NCBI GenBank assembly: GCA_963556255.1
Contig: OY744609.1
Span: 22,136,276 to 22,200,275 of the forward strand
Reading direction: 5' to 3'
Source of the DNA: Allolobophora icterica
Lineage: Eukaryota; Annelida; Clitellata; Crassiclitellata; Lumbricidae
Length of the DNA stretch: 64,000 bases
The notes under the pieces are model-generated. The model was not told the DNA's origin. It made no database searches and saw nothing but the letters and a program-made list of their open reading frames with translations. Position 1 is the stretch's first letter. Each line of letters begins with the position of its first letter. Shown here in pieces: positions 57,743-64,000 of this stretch. Made by a program: the position numbers and the translations under genes.

Positions 57743-58473
57743 TGTCGCGTGAGGAGATCGACAACAACGACGAGATGGCATCATCATTATGATGTAAGCG
57801 TCGTTGCCGGTCGAGATAGGATGATGACGGACGAAAAGCCAGTCTCCACTTGGGCAACAATGAAGGCAGTGAGGCCCAGGTGTAATCGGACACCACACAG
57901 CCAAGGTGTAATAGGACACCTCGCGGCTATGGTGTAACCAGACACCGCCCGCGCTGCAGGCGAGCGACGACCCGCGTATCGAGGAGCAATCTGACACTAA
58001 TTGACGATAGCTTGACGTGGGGAGGGGGGCTGACTGATGCACGCTGGAGTTCCTACTTAACAGAAGGGAACGGAGAACACGGGACTTATACTGCTGACGA
58101 ACGCGACGTGTGAACATCGGTCGAGCGAGAAACATCGGGAGGAACGACCAGCGGGGCGGCAGTGTATAGTCCGTCAGATTCAGAGACTGACGCGAAAGAA
58201 CGATCTGGAGTTAGGCTGTACGAAGCAACATTTGAGATAGTCCGATTTAATAACTAAACGCTTTAATACTACGTGGAAGTTCCCGTAGAGTTAGTGTATA
58301 TATATATATTTGTTTCTTTAATTAAATTCTTTTATTAATTAAACAAAGTTCGTCGTGAATCTTCTATAGAAAAGTTAGGCACGTTAAATAAAAGTGCAAG
58401 TAAAAGAACAAGCAATCGAGGGTCGACATCAACACACGGCAAACACACGACTGGGAGACCTTCGATTGCGACA
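57743..58473 (+). repeat. 3' LTR, 731 bp
   Basis: Same length as the 5' LTR and apparently identical to it; followed by the GCTAC target duplication. Confidence 0.95.
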
Positions 58474-59130
58474 GCTACAAAGTCAGATAGTATGGTTTTA
58501 AATAGTACAAGCAAAGGTTGACTTCAGCCCTAACTTACTGACTCTAGTTTAGCAAATAACTTGCTCATTTCATAGCATATTTCTGAGTCATTCATTGCTC
58601 TTCTCGTATTCTGCTTGTTACAGCTTACTTGTAAACTTGATGGATGAGATTTTGACCCCAATCAGGAAAACGTTATAAAATAGCATAGCATACCATAGCA
58701 CAAAACAGAACAGCACAACGCAACATAGCATATAGCACAACACAGCATAGGCCATAGCATAACATAACATAATATATCATAGCATGACATAGCCTAGCAT
58801 AGCGTAATGAAAGGACAATTTATATTGCATCGTCATTATGAGATACTTCTTGAGTGCTTTACACTATGAATTCTCAATGCAGGCACTAAGAGTTATATAA
58901 TGGATAGAATTACAACTGTTTCATCAGATAACATACAAACATAATATAACACAAACTGGCACCGCATAATATAGCACACATCAAAGCATGTCGTAATATA
59001 GCATAGAATGGTATAACTTAATGAAACCAACAACACATAGCATACAGTAACACAAAATAGCATGCTAGAAAAAGTCTGACATAAACAACATAGAATAACA
59101 TAATATCTGACTGTAATTCGCATGTTACAA
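58474..59130. repeat. Degenerate CATAG/CACAG pentanucleotide region
   Basis: 58680-58805 and 58920-59100 are rich in AGCATAGCATA and AACATAACATA motifs, a decayed short tandem repeat. No gene. Confidence 0.7.
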
Positions 59131-59201
59131 ATAACGGACAGTCTTTAATGATTCGCATTTCTGTGTGACTGCGCACGTAAAAATGTTTGTTGTTTGTTAT
59201 A

Positions 59202-59225
59202 ATAATAATAATAATAATGATGATA

Positions 59226-59305
<80 letters not shown>

Positions 59306-59450
59306 AATGATGATGATGATGATGATGATGAAAATGATGAAAATGATGATGATGATGATGATGATGATGGTGGTGGCGGTGGTGGTGGTGGTGGTGATGA
59401 TGATGATGATGACGATGACGATGACGATGATGATGATGATAATGCGAACT
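59202..59450. repeat. (AAT)n(GAT)n microsatellite
   Basis: A short AAT run followed by about 75 GAT-type units with GGT and GAC variants. Poly-Asp and poly-Met ORFs are artefacts. Confidence 0.97.
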
Positions 59451-59519
59451 TGTTCAGTAGTTGTTTTTTTTAATTGTAATTACCAACCCTATTATCTAGA
59501 CCCTGCGTGACAGTTCTGC

Positions 59520-60260
59520 CTACCTCGTCGGTTGTGAGATGACGATGATGACAACGATGATGACGAAGCAGAGCAGAGTCATTCCACACCCGACTCCGAT
59601 GGCAATCGATGCTCCGCCTCCTTGATATAGCGCCTCAGCCACTCCCTTTGAACCATTGACCGCAAAGACATCCGACGGAAGAACAGCCTCCTCCGAATCA
59701 ATGCCATTGGTGGTGTGGTATTCGGACTCAGCGTCCTTTGCACTACGGTCCTTGAAGCCACGGTCATCAGAGTCCGTGTGGCCGGGAGGCTGAGACGTCG
59801 ACCCAGGCAAGGTAGAGCCTGGATCAGTTGGATGGTTCAAACTAGTATAAAGGCTGGTTCCAATAACCGTCGATAGTGTCGAATTGCTACCGAGATCATG
59901 AGACGTTTTCGTCGTAGTTTCAGTCGTCGTAGTTTCAATCGATGTCGATCTGACTACGGCCATTTGCGGAGTGGTAAGTGACGGAGTGGTAAATAACGCG
60001 ACTGTCGTTTCAGCGGTCGTGGTTGGGTTACAGAATCCTTCGAGGTCAAACGGGTCATTTCCGCACAGACGGGAATTGAACTCGGACCAGTTCATAGATT
60101 CTGGGCAGGCCTTTGACAGCGTTGGTAGCGTCGGCAGGAGATTCGTTAGTCCTATTCGGAGTATTGTTCCCTCGAAAGCCGCCATGAAATCTGGAAATTC
60201 GGGCGGAGAAGGAAAGACTTGTATCTCGTCAAATGGACATCGATCGCTGCTTACTGTGGT
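59520..60260 (-). CDS. Terminal exon of an unrecognised Thr/Ser-rich single-pass membrane protein
   Basis: The minus strand is open from a likely acceptor (GTTCATGTAG, exon starting ACCACAGTAAGC at 60260) to TAG at 59520-59522. It encodes a small extracellular segment with spaced cysteines (SSDRCPFDEIQVFPSPPEFP, LSKACPESMNWSEFNSRLCG, FDLEGFCNP). A Thr/Ser-rich, mucin-like stalk (TTTAETTVALFTTPSLTTP, SIETTTTETTTKT) follows. Near the C-terminus is one transmembrane helix (SIAIGVGCGMTLLCFVIIVV) with a four-to-six residue tail ending QPTR. The internal ATG at 60185 could be mistaken for a start. Upstream exons would lie to the right, none recognised. Family unknown; a cell-surface receptor or adhesion protein is plausible from architecture only. 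Confidence 0.55.
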   Translation of the reverse strand, partial: TTVSSDRCPFDEIQVFPSPPEFPDFMAAFEGTILRIGLTNLLPTLPTLSKACPESMNWSEFNSRLCGNDPFDLEGFCNPTTTAETTVALFTTPSLTTPQMAVVRSTSIETTTTETTTKTSHDLGSNSTLSTVIGTSLYTSLNHPTDPGSTLPGSTSQPPGHTDSDDRGFKDRSAKDAESEYHTTNGIDSEEAVLPSDVFAVNGSKGVAEALYQGGGASIAIGVGCGMTLLCFVIIVVIIVISQPTR

Positions 60261-60484
60261 CTACATGAACACAAAAACACTATCAAGCCTTACTGAACAT
60301 GACGTCATAAACAGTGGATAGCCGGTTCAAGCGGTTCAATGAACTTGAGTACCCTGACTATTTAGAACCTCAACAAGTGGTTGAGAATTTTTATATATGC
60401 ACGGTGAGCTGGGGGTAATGGGGACATCGTCCATACACTCAGGGCCTGAAAATAGTGTTTTCTGACACAAAGTGTGCGGTTAAC

Positions 60485-60700
60485 ATTGTCGAATGTAATC
60501 GTAATCTCGAAATTTCTACAGCGCCCAAAAAAGCGAAGTCGCTGGAACCAGCTTATTCACTGGCTCTTAGTCAAGTCAATATCGATCAGCGGGTGGTGAA
60601 ATCGGTTATAGGTCAAGATTCAAAGGTTTCAGGCAGAGTTGAAACGGCGAGGGAGGTACGGGGAAGAGGAGGGATCGGGCTAAGATACGCAGTTGATTCG
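60485..60700 (-). repeat. LINE 3' end copy
   Basis: On the minus strand, GTGAATAAGCTGGTTCCAGC and GCGCTGTAGAAATTTCGAG match the 3' UTR at 43565-43650. A short Pro/Ser/Leu-rich remnant (SLPPLPRTSLAV) precedes it, as at 43.7 kb. Confidence 0.5.
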
Positions 60701-60855
60701 TAGTATGAATTGTTGAGACCGTAGCTCAACTACACATCATTTAATTCAAATACCTGAAGTTTTACTTAACAGTTTAACTGTAGTTTTACAGTCTAAGGAA
60801 GTGTGAAGTTGACGTTACTGAGTATTTTAGGCACTGCATATTCTGCTGCGAGATC

Positions 60856-60960
60856 AGACTGCGTGGTAGAGGCCCAACCACCCATCATTAAATGCCGAGA
60901 CTAAGAAAGTGAAGTCGCTAATACTTCCTATCGATGACTGTCTCTCATAGTTAGCTAAGT
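60856..60960 (+). repeat. SINE family A, 3' domain fragment
   Basis: AATGCCGAGACTAAGAAAGT, GAAGTCGCTAATACTTCC and GACTGTCTCTC match the 3' domain of the SINE copies at 47 kb. The tRNA head is missing. Confidence 0.65.
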
Positions 60961-61534
60961 TATTGCGCTGACACTCAACTAAACTGCATTCAAATGTCAG
61001 AAGCATAGAGGGAGGGATATGCAACTGAACCGCTATAGACTCCTTCGCGAGGCCGCTGATCACACACAGATGACAGACGGATATGGGTCATTGACAGCTC
61101 GGGGCTTGACACAGCCTGCCCTGCGAAGAACTCGAATATATTTCCTAAGGACCTAAGGAATAATAATTCTTGACCCTACATGTTACGTCATCGTGAACCT
61201 TCACCCCACAATGGACGTTATCGTGAACCTTAACCATATAAGTGACATAATCATGCACATCATACCAAATTCGTTACATCACGGACTTGTTTCCTGATCT
61301 CACACAACTGAGAAAGTCCTTGAAGCAGGTTTGAGACATTTATTTTATTAAGCTCCAGTATCTATAATATTGGTATGTGACTGTGCGTGATGGACTGATT
61401 CAAGGTCCCATTTCATAGGAAATTACTAATCGCTTTACTGAGGGCACACTTCCTCTGAACACTTACTCCGTTCTACGAGTAATCCGGGTATCTGGCTCTC
61501 TTCAGAATAATTTGACCCAAATATGATATCTGCG
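60961..61534. other. Gene-free spacer
   Basis: Nothing recognised apart from repeated GTTACGTCATCGTGAACCTT-like phrases at 61180-61260. Confidence 0.35.
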
Positions 61535-61539
61535 TGCTG

Positions 61540-61635
61540 CTCTGCGTGTGTGTGTGTCTGTGTGTGCATGGATGTGTGCGTGTACGTGTGTGTGTATGTG
61601 TGTGTGTTTGCGTGTGTGCGTGTGTGTGTGTGTAG
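61540..61635. repeat. (GT)n-rich microsatellite
   Basis: GTGTGTGTGTCTGTGTGTGC-type run. Confidence 0.95.
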
Positions 61636-62031
61636 ACGTGCATTATTTTTGTTACGCACTTGACATGGTAATATATCTGCGGGCTGCAGAACAGAGGAGT
61701 ATGCTATACACTGATGCGGCACAGCGCAGCGCCATATCGCTGTAGCACTGTCGGCAACTGTAACGAACGTTTATGTTGCCCAAGGGTTTTGTGCTCCGAT
61801 GTAGGCCTACGTCCGCATGAATAAAATACCAGGAGTTACTCACCTGTGCCTATTGTCTAACTGCCTGCATGTGCACATCAACATACTATTATATACTTTG
61901 TTAGACGCCGGCCGGTCGACGCTTTCATGGTTACATCTACATTAACACGCTGATGCACAAAACAGATCTCGACGACATGGTTAACATCCAGCAATCAAAT
62001 CGTAAAACGATACAGTCGTTTGGACCATGGA

Positions 62032-62621
62032 CATGGGCGGCGATCCGGGGGGGGGTTCGCGGGGGACAAGACCCCCCCACCTTTAAGAGTGGGGGGACAC
62101 GCCATACATCGGACCCCCCAAATTTTGAAGATACACCAAAAAGGTGAAAAAATGCAATTGTGTGTGAGGGTGAAAATGAGTTTTCATAGGTTTTCTGAGC
62201 GTAGAAGTTGTTTTGAGGAGAACTGTCCCCCCAAATATCAAGAAAAAAGTAATAAAATTAGAAGGAAAAAAGGTCAAAAAAATTTTTTTAGGCGAATTGC
62301 CAAGTAGGTGGTAGGTGGAGGACTAAAAAAAGGTCTTAAACTTTTTTCGAAGATGAGATTGCATATTTTTAGTAGGAATATGAGATCCCAGAAAAGACGA
62401 CATTTTTTGGGAGAAAGTAGACCATTGTGAAAAGATAGTAAAAAAGGTGAATGACTAAAAAAAAGGTCATACACTTTTTTCGGAGATGAAAGCGAAATTT
62501 TTCGGAGACGAAGTGGCAGAAAAAATTTTGTTGGGACAAGATTTAAAAAAAAGGTCGTCGACGAGATCGTGGCCGACTTTGTCCCCCCCCCCCCACCTCT
62601 CAGACAAGATCGCCGCCACTG
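62032..62621. mobile_element. 590-bp hAT-like non-autonomous element
   Basis: Left CATGGGCGGCGATC and right GATCGCCGCCACTG pair as 14-bp inverted termini with two mismatches. Flanking 8-bp repeats are ACCATGGA (62024-62031) and ACCATCGA (62622-62629), with one mismatch. Near the ends the sequence (GGGGGACAAGACCCCCCCAC, CCCCAAATTTTGAAGATACACC) matches the MITE at 10791/23160, making this a longer family member. The A-rich interior with AAAAAGGT motifs has no convincing transposase. Confidence 0.82.
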
Positions 62622-62639
62622 ACCATCGACACGCCTGTC

Positions 62640-62925
62640 TAACGAGAATTAGTCTCGAGATCTCTTATTAGAATTAAAGTCTCCATTACTAGAATTAAAG
62701 TCTCTCTTACTATATATTAAAGTCTCTCTTACCAGAATTAAAGTCTCCTTATTAAAATTAGTCTCTCGTATTAACTTATTAGAATTAAAGTCCCTCTTGC
62801 TAGAATTAAAGTTTCTCTTATTAGAATTAAAGTCTCTCTTACTAGAAATAGTCTATCTTATTAGAATTAAAGTTTCTCTTATTACAATTAAAGTCTCTCG
62901 TTCTACAATTAAAGCCGCCCTGATT
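62640..62925. repeat. About 21-bp minisatellite
   Basis: Around a dozen imperfect units of CTCTCTTACTAGAATTAAAGT. Confidence 0.93.
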
Positions 62926-62929
62926 ATCA

Positions 62930-63700
62930 ACCTGTAGCCTAAGCCTACAGAATGCATTTGCAATGTCGTTAGTACAGATTAATTTTTAGAATTGACATTT
63001 TTAGGCCTACTATAGGCCCTACCAAGCTTTGAAATTGTAAACATCACGTTGCAACAGTATTTGAAGTTTCCAGACATTAATTTTAAGACTGTAGTTGGTA
63101 AATCAACTGAGTTACCGAGGACGTTGGTACAGAGCCAGCAAAAGCTGAGTCCTTGCCAAGGACAGAAAACCATATGCTCAGTACTTAGATAGCCAGCGCA
63201 TGTTCACTTATCAACAGACATAGGCTATTAAAATGGCACGATAATCTTCGAACTCCAGCTAGATGATAAGACATTTCCTGCGTCCAAACCATTCCTAATG
63301 CAATCGGAACTGTTTTTTTAAATCAAAGGTTAAACTCAAGTTTTGCAGGATGCGCGCATGTATACAGGCCTACAAAGAATGTATCCTGTTGACGTTTAGT
63401 GATTGGGTAATCTTATGCAATTTCATGAGCGGTTCTTATTAGGCCTATTACTATTTTCCATTAGGTATAGACTACAGTTTCCAAGCAATCGCAAATAACT
63501 AAAACCATAACAAGCAAATATACGTGTTCTATATAAAGTTGTCCTTGTAGTTTTAGAATTGAAAGTGTTCGCTTATAAAATTATCACTAACCATAGATAT
63601 CAAAAGTAGAATACCCATATACGAATTCGAACGACGATACTTTATCGCCATGTTTGAGATTTGTTGCTGCCTGGAATAAATACACACAACGCAGTTAACA
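62930..63700. other. Gene-free spacer
   Basis: Nothing recognised. Confidence 0.35.
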
Positions 63701-63749
63701 AGAAATATATATATGTATATATATATATATTTCATATGAAAAAGAAGTG

Positions 63750-64000
63750 TAGAAGACAAGAAGAGCAGACCGTTAGGCTAGCCCTGGGGCAGCCATGGGT
63801 ATGAAATGTTAGCGACTTCATTTTCTTAGCCTCGGTATATGAGCGCGGGTGGCCAGTTCCCTCCCTCGCCGTCTCATCTTCCCACCGACAGTGTACGGTC
63901 AGTGTACTCATTGTAGCTGATTTGGCTAGGGGACGCAGGTGGAACAGAAAGCTCGAACCAAATTTCTGCCCTGACGAGGACAGGAACGAGTAATAAGTCT
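63750..64000 (-). mobile_element. tRNA-derived SINE (family A), cut by the window edge
   Basis: On the minus strand it reads GTTCCACCTGCGTCCCCTAG, AATGAGTACACTGACCGTAC, GCCGAGGCTAAGAAAATGAA and GTCGCTAACATTTCATACCC, ending with CTTCTTGTC. It matches the body and 3' domain at 47474-47760. The tRNA head extends past position 64000. Confidence 0.8.

Larger units (their letters stand above)
53142..58473 (+). mobile_element. Non-autonomous Gmr1-like Ty3/gypsy LTR retrotransposon, 5332 bp
   Basis: Two 731-bp LTRs (53142-53872 and 57743-58473) begin TGTCGCG and end GCGACA; reading through both I found no difference. Perfect 5-bp duplications GCTAC flank the element (53137-53141, 58474-58478). A primer-binding site, a polypurine tract and one long ORF (54399-57551) lie inside. 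ORF domain order is coiled-coil gag-like region, aspartic protease, integrase pieces, RT, RNase H. Integrase upstream of RT with gypsy-type RT is the hallmark of Gmr1-like elements. Deletions of the integrase and RT cores mean it cannot self-mobilise, yet the identical LTRs point to a recent insertion, presumably with enzymes supplied by a full-length relative. Confidence 0.93.

Noticed and set aside
59165..59510. Poly-Asp and poly-Met ORFs
   Set aside because: Translation of the GAT microsatellite.
62020..62307. 95-codon ORF with GGGF start
   Set aside because: It starts just outside a hAT-like element and reads through its G runs; no conserved domain.

Overview
This is eukaryotic, intron-containing, repeat-dense DNA from an animal, most likely a marine invertebrate. 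The grounds are the many microsatellites (ATAC/TATG, AT, CA, AAT, GA, GAT), several families of CR1/L2-like LINEs, tRNA-derived SINEs, abundant hAT-type DNA transposons, and spliced genes with GT-AG introns. The sequence alone does not let me choose between mollusc, echinoderm and other phyla. There is no prokaryotic gene organisation, and I see no CRISPR array, rRNA or free-standing tRNA gene.

Left part (about 1-37 kb): a tandem array of paralogous two-exon genes, all on the + strand, for a type II membrane glycosyltransferase of the GT32 / Gly_transf_sug type (DXD motif written DAD). Three copies look complete: B (7760-8486 + 9051-9556), C (20303-21026 + 21569-22074) and D (27996-28716 + 35392-35894). 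Copy A is represented only by its second exon (3005-3504). Copy E is a broken second-exon fragment (15156-15557). Each intron has the same phase-1 donor and the same acceptor position. The repeats lying between the genes were duplicated with them, so insertions present in one unit and absent from the other give natural empty sites. Copies A and D share one C-terminal tail and intron type; B and C share another.

Between and inside these units lie DNA-transposon remnants with target duplications readable by eye. They include a hAT family with an internal 33-bp minisatellite (898-bp and 95-bp copies), several short hAT-like MITEs with 8-bp duplications, a 316-bp MITE with 28-bp perfect inverted termini, decayed hAT transposase genes, and a decayed endonuclease/RT LINE inside the 6.7-kb intron of copy D.

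Middle part (about 37-53 kb): gene-poor, with one unassigned ORF (41191-41547, minus), LINE 3' ends, a tRNA-derived SINE family (two adjacent copies at 47.2-47.8 kb), MITEs, and long microsatellites.

Right part (53-64 kb): a recent LTR retrotransposon (53142-58473) with two 731-bp LTRs that look identical, a 5-bp target duplication (GCTAC), a primer-binding site, a polypurine tract and one 1050-codon ORF. Its domain order is protease, integrase remnants, RT, RNase H. This is the unusual copia-like order of the Gmr1 group of Ty3/gypsy elements. In-frame deletions have removed the integrase core and the RT catalytic core, so it looks like a non-autonomous element that moved recently. Farther right, on the minus strand, is a terminal exon (59520-60260) of an unrecognised Thr/Ser-rich single-pass membrane protein, then more SINE, LINE and MITE copies to the window edge.

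All homology statements come from reading translations and motifs by eye; no database was searched.
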